Program-made: the position numbers and the translations under genes
The notes under the pieces: model-generated
Databases searched by the model: none
Seen by the model: only the letters and a program-made list of their open reading frames with translations
What the model was told of the DNA's origin: nothing
Shown: in pieces, positions 13,086 through 25,620 of the stretch
Numbering within the stretch: the first letter of the stretch is position 1
How the letters are laid out: every line of letters starts with the position of its first letter
Source of the DNA: Aquila chrysaetos chrysaetos
Taxonomy: Eukaryota; Chordata; Aves; Accipitriformes; Accipitridae
Direction of reading: 5' to 3'
NCBI RefSeq assembly: GCF_900496995.4
Contig: NC_044018.1
Coordinates: 5,294,501 to 5,358,500 of the forward strand
Length of the DNA stretch: 64,000 nucleotides

Positions 13086-15433
13086 AAGGAACTTTTAATG
13101 AGATACGTCTTTTCTTACATTAGACTTTTCCACGATAAGAAGAAACATTTACGTGGTAAAGACAAAGCCACCATTGTACATTCCAAATTCAAATAACAGC
13201 AATAATATTTTCTGGCTCCAGATTTATGTTTCCATCTGGCTGAAGTGACTTGGCAACCGAAAGCATAAGCTTTGTTTCAATTCTTGGTATCAACAAGTAC
13301 CCTTAAGGCATATTAGGGAGGTATGACAAAAATCTAGTGAATGCCAAAAGCAGTGAAGCTTAGTTATTGGCTTGCCAGCATGAGAGAAATATAATCTGCA
13401 TTTTGTAAGTATGAATATAGAACAAGCCCTGGCATTGCAAGCCGCTGTCAGTCAGCAGGAACTTCCTACTTCTTTCCAGAATATATTTCATTTTATGTCA
13501 ATTTATTTTTACAGTGTGGTTTAGTGAACAGAGGATTAAGCATGATCGTGTGGCATAAAACAACGTATGTGTACACTTTGTATACACATTTTCTTATTCC
13601 ACACCATTGCACTTAACCCAGTAATCCCTGAGTAATGGATAACTAAGAATGAGTTCATCTCAGAGCTTTCTTGGACATTATTTTTAGTGTCCTAAAAGTG
13701 ACTTGAAAGAGTTTAAAAACTTCATGGTTTTTAAAGCCATCCATCCAGGGTGTCTGTGTATCAGAGGCCTTAGTCTCCACACTTTTCATGAAGACAGAAA
13801 TGAGTTTTTATTGATGACTTTGGCAGAATTTGAATCAAAATGCGATTCAAATAAGAAATGGAAACCTTTAGTATGAAGTAAACAATAATGAATAGGACAT
13901 TCCACACTGGATCTTTTGCCTTTGTTTGGGTTGGTTTGTTATTTAAGCTTTATTTCAATTCTGCTTCCACAACTTCAGTTTTCAGTGTTGGATAGCTGTG
14001 TTCTGGTTTTCAGTGGCCAAGGAAGCATGGTCAGGCAAGAAGGTGGACTGAGGCTCGAAGACATCAATGGATAGATGGAGTTTGAAACAGGGGTGTTACA
14101 ACAGATCTTCTAAGACCTTTTTAAAAGAAACCCATCAGCTGCCTGAGCTGTCACCCTATGGCTCCTGAGCAGTTTGCAAGGTGTCCCAGAGCAGCACTCA
14201 ATGATGGAGACATCACATAACCAGCCATGGGTTTGTGGTGGCTGAGCAACTGCTGGGTAATCTGGTTCTTGTGAAAGCAAATGAACTGGTGGGAGTCGCT
14301 GAAGCTACCACTTCCAAATTGTCCAGGTATCTGGCTACACATCCATATCTTCATCCCATGATGTAAAGCTGGACATGTGAATTTTTTGGTATGTGACTTA
14401 CTAGGCTTAGGAGCTCAGCTTCCTCCATCTAAAAGAATCAGACATGAAATAGTTCCAGATGTTGACTTTTTTTGTTGTTTTTAACTTTGCCTGAGGTACG
14501 AGAGTGACCTTTTGTCCTTACTTGTCTCCTGTTACTCCATATTCTAAGTTTTCCACACCTTACACTTTGAGGTGCAATGTGAAAAATCTAACACAACCAT
14601 CTTTCCCCTTTGCCCAGATTTTTATTGTTGGCAAGATTCACCTCAGAGGACAGTTACAGGGCTAAGCTTACCTATTTCACCAGGTCAGACCAGGATCCTG
14701 GAGCAATGTTTGCTGTCAGCTCCAGCCTGTGACCTGAATGCAGTGAAATTTCCTGGGGTAATTTTTTTCTTATTATGCAGTTGATAAAATCCCAGTGAAT
14801 TACAGCCAAACTGGAGTAGATTTTAAAGTTCATCAGGCCCAAGAAGGTTTTCAGCCTCCTGAACTGGTTGGAGGTAGAGATTATGGGGAAAAAAATAGAA
14901 TTTGAACTCTGAGCCAAATGTCTCCTTCTCTTTCTGCTGCATTACAGTAGAGCAAGTGACTGGAGACACATTTCTATGGCTTGTGTTTTATCCTAACAGA
15001 ATTCTTGAGAAGTGGCTTTTACAGCTGGCAAAGTAAGGATTTACCTTGGAAAGTGGTCTGCTGGAACAAAATAGTTGTACTACCTTTCCTATACTAGAGT
15101 TTACAAGGCCTGGTTATTTGAGCAAGCTGCACCATCTGAAATGCTAACGTCTGTCTCCTGCCTGCACAGCTCAACTCAAAGAGCCTCGCTGCTCTTGCCA
15201 CTGAGATAAATCTGTTTCTGAGTGGTGGACGGTAGTGCAGAAGGGGGAAGAGTCCCTCCCAGCACTGCCATTGTCCTTCCCATGCCTTCTCCTGCCCTGA
15301 GCCCAGCTGCCCAGGGCTGCTCCAGGCTCTGCCTACAACCCCTCTCCCCCATTCCATTGCCCTAAGGCAGGACCAGACAGATCCCCTCCCACTCTTTACT
15401 GGAGTAATGGGAGCCCAGGAGTCCCAGGAAGTC
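13086..15433. other. Gene-free unique sequence before a CR1 copy
   Basis: AT-rich until about 15100; then a GC-rich, C-rich stretch (15230-15420) leads into the CR1 fragment. It may be an older repeat, but I cannot name it. The 113-codon minus frame at 15094 looks like stop-poor GC-rich DNA. Confidence 0.6.
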
Positions 15434-15943
15434 AATCACGGCCAATTGTCTCCTGGGCTGCATCAAAAGAAGCGTGACCAGCAGGTCGAGGGAGGTCACT
15501 CTCCCCCTCTGCTCTCGTGAGACCCCACCTGGAGTACTGCATCCAGCTCTGGGGCCCCCAGTACAAGAAATACATGGACCTGTTAGAGTGGGTCCAGAGG
15601 TCCATCTACATGGGATCTTTTAGAAGAAAGGCGGAGAGAGGCTTTTTACCAGGGCCTGTACTGACAGAACAGGGACAATAGTTTTAAACTGAAAGAGGGT
15701 AGAGCTAGACTAGATATGAAAAAGACATTTTTTACAATGAGGGTGGTGAGACACTGAAACATGTTGTCCAGAGAAGTTGTGGATGCCCCACTGTTGGAAG
15801 CGTTCAGGGTCATGTTGGTTGGGGCTTTGGCAATTTGATCTAGTGAAAAGTGTCCCTGCCCACGGCATATGGTTTGGAGCTAGATGATATTTAAAGGTCC
15901 CTTCCAGCCCAAACCATTCTATGATTCTACAGTTCTATAAGAG
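15434..15943 (+). mobile_element. CR1 LINE 3' fragment, + orientation
   Basis: It starts around GCATCAAAAGAAGCGTGACCAG, continues through CCACCTGGAGTACTGCATCC (the CR1 RT C-terminal block) and AGAGAAGTTGTGGATGCCCC, and ends AACCATTCTATGATTCTACAG. A gap around 15610 relative to usual CR1 order shows an internal deletion. Confidence 0.92.
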
Positions 15944-17190
15944 AATTTGTGAGATGGAAGGTGCTTTTTGGGGAGAAGGAGACTGGCAGTGGAAGAGCAT
16001 GCTTCAGTCCCACCACAACCTCACAGTCTGGTCAGCTGTCAAGGGGAGGTTAATGAAAGATAAGAAAAGGGGAAAGCTGGTTTTCTCCAAGAAATAACTT
16101 TCTGAAATTGTTCACTGCTCTTCAAATCTTCATTGGCCCTTCTTGGTCTCATCCCTATGCCCCCCTTCACATCCCTGGAGCTTCCTTCAAACCCACTTCT
16201 TCATCCTCCAGAACCCCACTGATCCTTCTTGTGTCTCATCATCACATCTATCTCCATAAAAACCTTCACACTTTTTCTGTCACAGTCAAAAAATGCAATT
16301 TTGCCTAAGATGTCTCAAATCAGCTCTGCTACAAGGCATAGGAAAAGATTTAAGATGCCACAACAGCCTTAAAGAAATCACTAACAGTTGCAAACTCGCT
16401 ATTGCAAGTGAATGCAAGTGTTCATGAACATCTGTATTTGTATGTGTGCATGCACAGTGGGGTGCATGATATAGCCTACATGGTAGAGACCGATACTGCT
16501 TGAAGACTTGTCTTTTCTTTCTAATTAAGTATTGAGTAGTAAAAGAATTAGCTTAAAATGGCTTCTACAGCTGTTTGACATTTCTCTTTATGCCAAAACC
16601 CAGATCACTGTATGTGAACTTATATGTTCACTTCATTGAAAAAGGGACTGATCTCAGTTTGGAAGAAAATGTAGTTGGTCTAAGGATATGTATCAGTAAG
16701 GCTTCACTGCTGCCTGGTAGGGGTTCAGGAGATCTGAATTCTCCACTTTACACCTGCAAAAATCACAGTTTTCTCATGCCCCTTTAGCAGGAACCCTTTG
16801 TTTTCAATCTTCTAGAGGTATTTTCTACAGCTGGACAGAGGAATACAGAGAAAACATTCAGTTGTGCCCCAGGAAATATTTATTTTGCAGTGATAGTGCA
16901 GCCAGTCTACAGTAGCTCTTTTCTGAACAGTGGTTGAACTAAAACTGAAAGCAGATTTAAATTGCTGTAAGGAATAACTTTAGTCCACAATTAGTGACAA
17001 ATATAGGAAACCAGGAATCTTACCTTCACACCTCTGTTGTATTTAAAATTCTGCTGTCTTATTTTCAAGAGGTTCAATCAAGCATAGGCAGAGAACTTGA
17101 CAAGTTTAAAATAATACAAAAAACCTCACACTTATTCAACTTCTTAGTTCTTCTAATGCTTTTAAGTCCTCACTGAGCATGTATTGGCCA

Positions 17191-17214
17191 TTCTAGAAGA
17201 ATGTTCTAGAAGAA
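17191..17214. repeat. Tandem 13-bp duplication forming a heat-shock-element-like array
   Basis: TTCTAGAAGAAT is repeated (17191 and 17204). Within it GAAtgTTCtaGAA gives three alternating pentamer units spaced as in an HSF binding site, with another TTCtaGAA just before. No gene is near, so function is doubtful. Confidence 0.55.
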
Positions 17215-17392
17215 TTTATCTATCTCCAACAACCATTCAACCAGACTTCACTGTGCTGCTACATATTGCTGAAAAGACATTTGAGTTAGTTAATTCTACT
17301 AGTTGTCACCAAATATATCTCTCTCGCTCTCCCTCTTTCTCCATATAGATACATATATGTATATACAGTAGTTTGTTGCTATGTAGAGTAAT

Positions 17393-17413
17393 ATACCTAT
17401 AGTATATAGGTAT
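17393..17413. repeat. AT-rich inverted repeat
   Basis: ATACCTATA and TATAGGTAT form a 9-bp stem around GTA. It lies in an AT/GT-rich patch (17320-17420) with a CT-rich start (CTCTCTCGCTCTCCCTC). Confidence 0.7.
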
Positions 17414-18320
17414 ATAGTATAATGCGGCTACATGGAGGTAAAAGTTACAATGAGATAAAAAAGAGCACCACTTCCAGAAAGGAGAAGATTGTTAAAGATT
17501 AACTAAACTTCACAATTAAATAGGAAGTCCTGGCTAATGATCCATATTTCAGTTTCTTTCCTAACATCCATCACCACTTTGTTCAGCACCTTGTTGATAT
17601 TCATTTATTCATCCTCACTGCAATGCTGAATCCCTTTCACTTCAGTCAGGCACTGAGCAAGCACCAAGGGACAGGTTTGTAAGGGGACACAGGGACAGAA
17701 GTGAAACCAGAAGTCGAAAGCAGAAAGTTTGTTCGTGCTGAGGTCCTGTCTGAAAAGACCAAATTTTTTAACTTCCATGTAGGAAGAAAAGAAACTCAGC
17801 CCTTTCCTTCCACATTTTTTGTGCATATTTTAGCCACTGAAGTGTCACAGGGAGGCGGAACATTACGAGCTGCATCCTGGAGCTTCTGTTGCTGATGTTC
17901 ACTTTATTACATCAAAACAGCAGCCAGGCTTCACTGTGGAATCCGGTCTCTGTGATACGCATAAGGCACGTTCAGAGGGTGCTGATGAGGTCTGCTCCTT
18001 CAGATGACACAGGCAAGGGAACATCATCTTTGTGAGTCAAAGCTGAACCTAAGCAGGAAACGAATGCTTATGTGCTCATTTGTAAAAAATTATGGTGTAC
18101 CAGGCTCTGGGGAATTTTATTGTTGCAAAACAGAGACAGCTACTGCTCTGAACTGACTATACAGTTAACTAGAGGAGTTGGAGAACTGAACTTTTAAAAT
18201 ATAACACCTAATTCCATTTAAGTTCCATTTTATATTTGCAAAATATTTTCACAGTTAAACAAAGTGGGTGCCAACACCCATTAAATTAATTTAAAACACA
18301 GATGGCTGTTTGTTATCTAT

Positions 18321-18334
18321 GGTCCATATGGACC
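18321..18334. repeat. 14-bp perfect palindrome, copy 1
   Basis: GGTCCATATGGACC is its own reverse complement. The same 14-mer occurs again at 39050, with similar bases just after it (AATATGTTG versus ATATGTGTG). Confidence 0.85.
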
Positions 18335-18672
18335 AATATGTTGTAATGGACCAATCTATTAAAACACCTCCTAGCTCTAATCATATAACAGTCTGCAGCT
18401 GCAGACATTTATTGAAACAATTTTCTTAGGTGATTAAGCAAAGACAGACTCTATTTTCCTTGTGCTGACTTTGTAGATACCAAGTTTGTACTTAAAAATA
18501 GACACAATTTATGTATTCCTCTCTCAAAGTCATTGATCAAAACTTAAAAGCATGCTCCGCACTGAGTTCAGCTAAAATGAAAGACTAGAATAATAAAAGT
18601 TGTGGCATTTTTATGAATCCCTTGAAGGATTGAACACTCTTATCCAGGTAGTAGAGGCTATTAGTTTAAAAT

Positions 18673-18745
18673 ATAGAATCATAGAATCATAGAATGGTTT
18701 GGATTGGAAAGGAACCTTTCAAAGTCATCTAGTCCAATCTCCAAC
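18673..18745 (-). mobile_element. Short CR1 3'-end fragment
   Basis: AATCATAGAATCATAGAATG followed by GTTTGGATTGGAAAGGAACC and CATCTAGTCCAAT is the antisense of the CR1 3' terminus, including the repeated 8-bp tail. Only the last 70 or so bases are present. Confidence 0.88.
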
Positions 18746-21700
18746 ATTACTATTCTGGTTATCAAATCTTGGTTTCCACCATATTATGTTTCCTACATAA
18801 AATGGTGACATTAAATATCTTTGAAGATCTTCAGATATCAAGTATGTTGATGATATTTCTGTATAAATGGAAATAGGAGAAGTTTAATATCATTATCTTA
18901 CGAAACATATTATTTTTTAGACAGAAGTCATGCCTTATTAATGCCTTATAAAAAACTTATTAAAGAACTCCGAGAGCTGGGTCAGAGACTGATTTTTCTC
19001 ATTGAGAAAAATGCTGCTCAATTCTGCAATTAATAAGAAGTTGGACTATATGACTCCAGAATTCTTCTGTTGAGTCAATACCTCTGCAGCTCATTCATCC
19101 AAACAAGCAAGACGTCAGCCAGGATATTTGATGTTCCTTTTCCACCTCAGTGACTACACTGCTAATTTAGTCATTGTTCCTACTTTGTACCTATTCCTAC
19201 ATCTTAGGAGCACCACATTACTGAAACTGATGATAGTATCTCCTTTTAAATTTGGTTTCCTTGTTCTTCATAAGCAGTGACATTGGCAGTTGTAGAGTAT
19301 ATCGATATAGTGATTTTTTTAGTGATTTTTTTTTTATTCCTAGCTGGAAAATAAAAAAGCAAAAATGAAGAGTCTAAATCATGGCACTTGTTCATTCAGA
19401 AGTTTCCCACATCAGGAAAAAGTTTCTTGCCATGAGGGTGCATGTCTTTTTGCTGCATGTAACTTTGCAGTGAGCTGTGCCCATTTCCAGAATAAAGCAG
19501 GTTTGGGAAGGAACTATTCTCCACAATAAGGCAAATAAGGATGATGTTTAACCTGGAAGGGAAGAAGGACCTTTTCAATAATACTCTTGAAAAAGTGTTT
19601 TGGGTTTTTGTCAACTTTTGTGGTTAAATTTTGTGAGAAAAGTTATGTTTGAAATAAAAATTTTTCAGTTAAAAAGGCAAAAATTCCTCTTTAAAATGTC
19701 AGTAAAGAGAAAAAAGTAAACTGCATATATGTGTATATACTGAAGTATCTATGTATATACATATTTGTGAATATATTTAATTTATAGTTAGTAGACTGGT
19801 GTTCAATGGAATTTCTACCATAGATAAAAAAACAACTTGTTCTTTAAACTTTTGTCCTTTTCCTAGGTGATCCAGATGCAAGCACCAGAGAATAATTGCT
19901 CTCTACTTAGATACTACTCTTCAAGTTATTTGCTTGCAAAGTAGGTCATTGAAGTAAGCCCTGAAGGTACTGTTCCTCCTGTTCTGGCAAACAATGAAGT
20001 GAAAATCAGTTTGAAAGCCTACTAGTCTCCCTATTGCGGTCAAAAGAGGAAGTGGGTGTTTCCAGATTTCAGTTCATCTCATCCTACAGCAAATACTAAC
20101 GTCTCCAGTATGAATCACCTCATTATAATGCTGCCTTCTTCTCATTCACTTCAAAGAGAAATCAAGTAACTATTTCAGATCTATATTTACAGGAATGCTG
20201 TAATAATACTTAAGGTGGCAGTTCTGTTGCTGCGTCCTGCTCCGCTCCAAGTAATTTTATCCAACTCCTTTTATCTGTGATGCTGTCTATGCTCTTGATG
20301 AAGTCTACACTTTTTACACAGATAAACTGGCAGTAATAGCTAGTTACCACTGTTGTTTCAACTTAGTCTGTAGTATCAAAATAAAAAACGTAAACATAAT
20401 ACACATGTATGACTCTACAAAAAATTGTGAAGCTTACGTTTCATCTACTTAAGTCATATTTTTAACATGAGAAAATTTTAAGGTGATCTAATGTTGTTTT
20501 CATGGTAATAATGAAAAGTAATGGGCTATTACTTCTGGATCACATACCTGAGACTCCATAGGTAGCCTTGTTCCAAAAAGCAAGCTAAAAAATGGAAACA
20601 CATAGTTGAAAGCATGACCTGTCTCTTGACACAGGTTAAATATTTTTTTGTCTCTGTACAAAGAGGAATCAACATTAAAAAGATACTTCACAACTAACAC
20701 ACTGTTGATAATCTCAATAGGAAAAAAAACAACAGACTGGGACTGAACTAAGGCATTTACTTATCTCTGGGGAGGACAATTCTGATCTAAAGTGTGTCAT
20801 ATCGGCAAAATTAATTTGGGAAAATTATTGCTGTTCTTCAGAGAGATTTCAAAAACTAGTGTAAAAAAGAAGATGGAGCCTATGTTTAGGATCCATACAC
20901 AAGGACTATGTGGAGTGTCTTGCAAGCAAATTAAGTAAGACAAACCTTTCATTGATTTTCTCTTTATTATCTTATCTTCAGCATTTTGAAAAGTAAAAAT
21001 TACTTTTTCTGATGAATATTATAAAAATACCTTAAAAGTTCATTTTCTCTATAGATCTTTCTATCATCATTTCTGAAGGAAATTAAAAATTGGAAAACGT
21101 TATTTTTATTATACGTATTATTGGTTCCTTGAAAGTGCCTCTTCATTTTAAAAGTAATAATTGACAAACAAGATTCTTCTGCTCCTTGATTTTTGTGAAA
21201 AAATGAGATATTTTCCACTTTAGTTACCATAACAGCAAATATAGTCTCACTATTATTTATATTTATTTTATCCAAAGACTTACTACACCCAGTTTTACCT
21301 TTAAGCACTGAGAGAAGATCGATTTGCTGCTGAGTGAGACCAGAGTCCACAGCAGAATAAACACATTACAATAATCTCTATTCATTTAATAGCCAGTTAC
21401 AACTACTATTTCTCCTCTACACATCCATTGCCATTTTTAGAAGTTAAGGAGAGTTCATTATCATCTGACCAAAGGTCTAGTTCCCATTTATAAACTTAAT
21501 CAAAGCTTTTAAAAATTATCAGAAGCTTTACATAAATCTGATAGTTTTCGATCAGGTCATTTGATGTAAATTGGGATTAGCTGCTTCGTAATCAAACTCA
21601 TGGGTTTTGCTAGAAGACATTCTTTTTTGACTTGCATAGCAAGTGTCTAGCATCTTAAATCCTATCTTCAATATAATTTGCTATAATGGACAGATAATGA

Positions 21701-22116
21701 CTCTAGGGAATGCTGACAGTAGTGTTGAAACAGAATCTGCAAATTCAGGGTATACTTATATGCTTCGCCTTCCTTTAACTACGGTTAAATCAGTTCTAAA
21801 TCATTTTCTTATTTTCATTGGCTGAAATTAATTAGTATTCTCAAGAAGAGATTATTACAGCTGATGACCAACAGCAGATATTGCTGTTTTGGTACTGAAA
21901 ATTTCTTACTATGATCTTTTAAAGTGAAAGGACAGAGAAATTAGGAGGGAAATTTTGCTTAGTCACTAAATATTGACTACTTTTCAAAAATATAAAAGTG
22001 CCTTGGGAATCTGTATGCATTTCTACAGCTTGTCCTACACTGATTTATCAATTGATTGATGGATGAAGGACACTGATTCTTTGCCTGAATGTAAGTGGTT
22101 ACATAATTTTTAATTT

Positions 22117-23035
22117 AGAATCATAGAAAGGTTTGGGTTGCCCCATCCAACCTGGCCTTGAACATTTCCAGGGATGGGGCATCCACAGCTTCTCTGGGCA
22201 ACCTGTTCCACTGCCTCACCACCCTCACAGTGAAGAACCTCTTCCTTACATCTAATCTAAATCTACCCTCTTTCAGTTTAAAGCCATTACCCTTCATCCT
22301 ATCACTACATGCCCTTGTAAAAAGTCCCTCTCCGGCTTTCCTGCAGCCCCCCTTTAGGTACTGGCAGGCTGCTATAAGGTCTTTCCGGAGCCTTCTCTTC
22401 TCCAGGCTGAACAACCCCAACTCTCTCAGTCTGTCTTCACAGGGGAGGTGTTCCAGCCCTCAGATCATCTTCGTGGCCTCCTCTGGACCCGCTCTAACAG
22501 GTCCATGTCTTTCTTGTACTGTGGACCCCAGGGCTGGATGCAGTACTCCAGGTGGGGTCTCACAAAGGTGGAGTGGAAGGGCAGACTCCCCCAGTCTGTA
22601 CTGGTATTGGGGATTGCCCTGACCCAGGTGCAGGACTTCGCAATTGGCCTTCTTGAACTTCATGAGGTTTGCACAGGCCCACTCCTCGAGCGGGCAAGGT
22701 CCCTCCGGATGGCATCCCTTCCCTCTAGAGAATCAACTGCACCACTCAGCTTGGCATTGTCTGCAAACTTGCTGAGGGTGCACTCGATCGCACTATGTCA
22801 CTGATGAAGACACTAAATAGTATTGATCCCAGTACAGACCCCTGAAAGACATCACTCGTTAATCTTTTCCACTTGGACATTGAGACATTGGCTTTAACTC
22901 TTTGGATGTGGCCATCCGGCCAGTTCCTTATCCATCTAACAGTTCATCTGTCAAACCCATGTCTCGCCAATTTAGCAACCAGAATGTTGTGTGGGATCAT
23001 GTCAAAGGCATTATAGAAGTCAAGATAGATGACAT
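22117..23035 (-). mobile_element. CR1 LINE fragment, minus orientation
   Basis: On the minus strand the copy runs from CR1 ORF2 (antisense of ATGTCATCTATCTTGAC..., near 23030) to the terminal AATCATAGAAAGGTTTGGG at 22117. A 99-codon minus frame (22121-22420) still reads [40 protein letters not shown] and [18 protein letters not shown], the CR1 ORF2 C-terminus. The copy therefore looks fairly young. The 5' end is truncated, as is usual for CR1. Confidence 0.92.
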
Positions 23036-23472
23036 TAGTCATCTATCAATTTATTGATTTCTCATTCATTCTTTCTTCAACAAACAAAACAGTTCTTTGG
23101 TGGAATTTTTCTTGGAGACAATTCCTAATGTAAAAATATTTTCCCCTGACTTAAAAATAACCAAATCATACCTTACAATTATTTCGTCAATAATGAAATG
23201 AGAAAAGGAAAAGAGTTGTTGAATTTGTGTTGCCTTAGCCAAGGATTCTTTCAGAGATACTTTACTGCTTCTAATTAAAAGGTGATTTAACAGTTTAATT
23301 AATATTTTCACCTCCTTTAGATTTGGATGTTTTTCTCTAATTGAACCAAATATCCCACAAAAAAACATTAATGCATCTGTCATGCATGGAGTGACACACT
23401 TCACTCGGAAGAGAGAAGTAGCAATGTGTTAATTGTTATAAAACAGCAATTTAACAAAGTTTGATAGTAAAT

Positions 23473-24230
23473 GTGGCAGTGGTTTAACAAGATTTGGTGG
23501 CAAGGTTCACTTGATATTTACTGTATAGAGGACAGGGTCAGACAAAACTGACACCCTCCCGTTGAGTCACAAGGTTCAGAATGGCCTCCCTTGCTTTCTA
23601 AACTTCTTCTTAGAGAGGAGTCTAGGTGTGGCTGGATCCATTCCTAGTCCCAGACTTGGTCAATGGTTTATGTCTAAAGGATTAGGTATGTGCAATCAAT
23701 CCTCTGTATCACTTAGCTAAGATTTCAACGTTTAGCATGCTATGAATCACTTACCGAGAATCTGTTGAGGCAAGGAATCTCTCGACCTCAGGGAATAACC
23801 TTGAGAGGCATCCCTACTCAAGGAGAGATCCTGGCATGCAGCCCACTGCCGTGCAGGAGAGCTCAATGGGCCCTGGGCTATCCACTAGTTATGGAGTAAG
23901 ATAATTGACTCATAGTCGTATTTGCTACTACAGATGTTAGCTTCTTCCAAATTTGGCTTGAGTCAGCCATTGACCAGCACTGTGGTTAGGTGGGCGCATT
24001 GCTCAAATTAGCCCTTGGCTATTGTTTTGTTACCTGTCTCCCCCGAATCCACTTTGAGGCAGATGCAGCCATCACGGCCAGACACATCCATTACGACCAC
24101 CGCTGGTGGTTATCACTTGAGCAGGGTTACGGGAAATACAGCTCAGATTGGGGGAAGCACACCACCACAGTATCTTAAATATAAATCCCATCAAATGTTA
24201 TTAACATAACTGACAAAATACATCCAAGTC
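23473..24230 (-). mobile_element. Probable antisense endogenous retrovirus LTR or LTR-plus-leader fragment
   Basis: The block from TGTGGCAGTGGTTTAACAAG to about 24200 differs in base composition from its AT-rich surroundings. On the minus strand it has a TATTTAAG TATA-like box (24174-24181), the same as in the LTR at 61613-62673. The sequence looks like a repeat known from many birds, but I could not find a target duplication or a clear upstream end. The frames at 23990 and 24015 are not genes. Confidence 0.5.
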
Positions 24231-24795
24231 AAAACCTGATTCTGAATATCCCTGATGTTGGTGAAAAATCAGTTTCAGGCTATATTTTGTTTCTCAACTG
24301 CACTTCTAGAGAATTGTCAAAAAAGGGAGTGTAGATGTGCCAATATGGGCATACTGAGGCGTTTCAGCTCTGAATAGATCTATGTTTCTTCTGATTGCTC
24401 TTTGGAAAAACTACTAACAAATATGTTTGAAAGTTGTTTCATATGTGAATGGAAGGGGAGCAGCTGACCCAAGAGGAAAGGAAAGACTTTTAAGGTTATA
24501 AAGTTTTCTTGCAAAGTGTTTATTTTCTGTGCCAGGCTTCCCTATGACTATGCTTAACATAGTGTCATAAATACATCAATAATGAAAACAAGTTTTCAGG
24601 AGATAGCTTTACAGATATTGACTTTAATTTTGTGATGATCCTCTACCAAACAAATCCACACCTGTGAAGAATAATGTAATATTTGCAATGCAGGCAGAGC
24701 AGTACTTCTAGACATTACTAAAGATAGTTGGATTAAACTCTTTTTTGTGTCCTTTATGATTCACAACAGGATCTTTCATAAGGGGATTTGATGTC

Positions 24796-24815
24796 TTTTT
24801 TTTTTTTTTTTTTTT
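24796..24815. repeat. Poly(T) tract
   Basis: Twenty T followed by five C, just upstream of the LTR at 25 kb. No LINE or processed-gene body adjoins it. Confidence 0.9.
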
Positions 24816-24964
24816 CCCCCAAGATTTAAAAAAGTTATTTCAATATGCATAAATGTTACTGATTTGTCATTAATTTGTTATTAGTTAGAATTAATCATAT
24901 TTAGTTTTAAAATTTTAGCAAAATCATATGTATGTTGTATTTTATATATTTAACCACCAACCAG

Positions 24965-25620
24965 TGTCTGCTGCAAAATCCCCTGTATAGCCCCGTATCA
25001 AGGCCGGAGAAATTGGCTAAATTCATCTAGTAGGAACATTTAGAACTTAAATAACAAGATAAAGAAATACCTGACAACGGGGTGGTGTAAGAGTTGTCAG
25101 TACGTTACCTGACAACGGCCTGTTTGGAACACAGCGGCCGATCCCCAAGGATAGAATGTGCAGTACAAGGCTCCTGGAAGGTCCCTGGCTAGAGCCATTA
25201 GAGATAACCGCACAGCTACTGTCAAAAAGGATGGATTGCACCTGTTGCCATAACATCGATGAAGAAATCATAAACTCTAGACGAACTTTGCTTCATTATA
25301 ATACCAAAACACACCTCCTGGTCAAAAGCTACCCGCCTCCAAGACTTACCACGCCTCGGAGAGACCTTCACTGCGCCTGCGTAAAGGACATTTACATATG
25401 CTAATGATTTCCCAGAAGTTTAATGAATATGTATAACTTTTCTTGGAGATCTAATGAATATGTATCAATAAGTCTTAATATAAGGTGTATTGTTTTGGTG
25501 ACAGGTGTGCGTGGTTCATGAGAGGACTCACCCACGCACCCGGCCGTCAATAAAGAAGTGTCTGCTTATCTACACTAAATTGGTGTTGATAAGTTCTTCA
25601 TTCCGAGCTTTTCGGTAACA
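24965..25620 (+). mobile_element. Solo LTR of an avian endogenous retrovirus, boundaries partly uncertain
   Basis: It ends in CCGAGCTTTTCGGTAACA at 25620. AATATAAGG (25477-25485) is a TATA-like box and CAATAAAG (25549-25556) a polyadenylation signal, in correct LTR order. The U3 part carries ACCTGACAACGG twice (25069-25080, 25107-25118) with an inverted GTTGTCAG between, like enhancer repeats. The start may be TGTCTGCTGC at 24965 or lie near 25066: a 7-bp direct repeat ATAAAGA occurs at 25059-25065 and 25620-25626, but the TG...CA rule then fails. No internal region is seen. Confidence 0.7.

Larger units (their letters stand above)
15944..22116. other. Gene-free unique sequence with simple-sequence patches
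   Basis: Contains a pyrimidine-biased strand at 16110-16280, AT/GT patches at 17320-17420 and 19725-19790, the HSE-like duplication, one 14-bp palindrome and one short CR1 tail. No exon is recognised; the 116-codon minus frame at 21000 is AT-rich with no domain. Confidence 0.65.

Noticed and set aside
14390..14440. Possible MIR SINE core (GACTTACTAGG...CAGCTTCCTCCATCTAAAA)
   Set aside because: Resemblance is limited to a short interrupted stretch and could be chance.
22158..22622. 154-codon + strand open frame
   Set aside because: It is the antisense of the CR1 reverse transcriptase end, which is on the minus strand.
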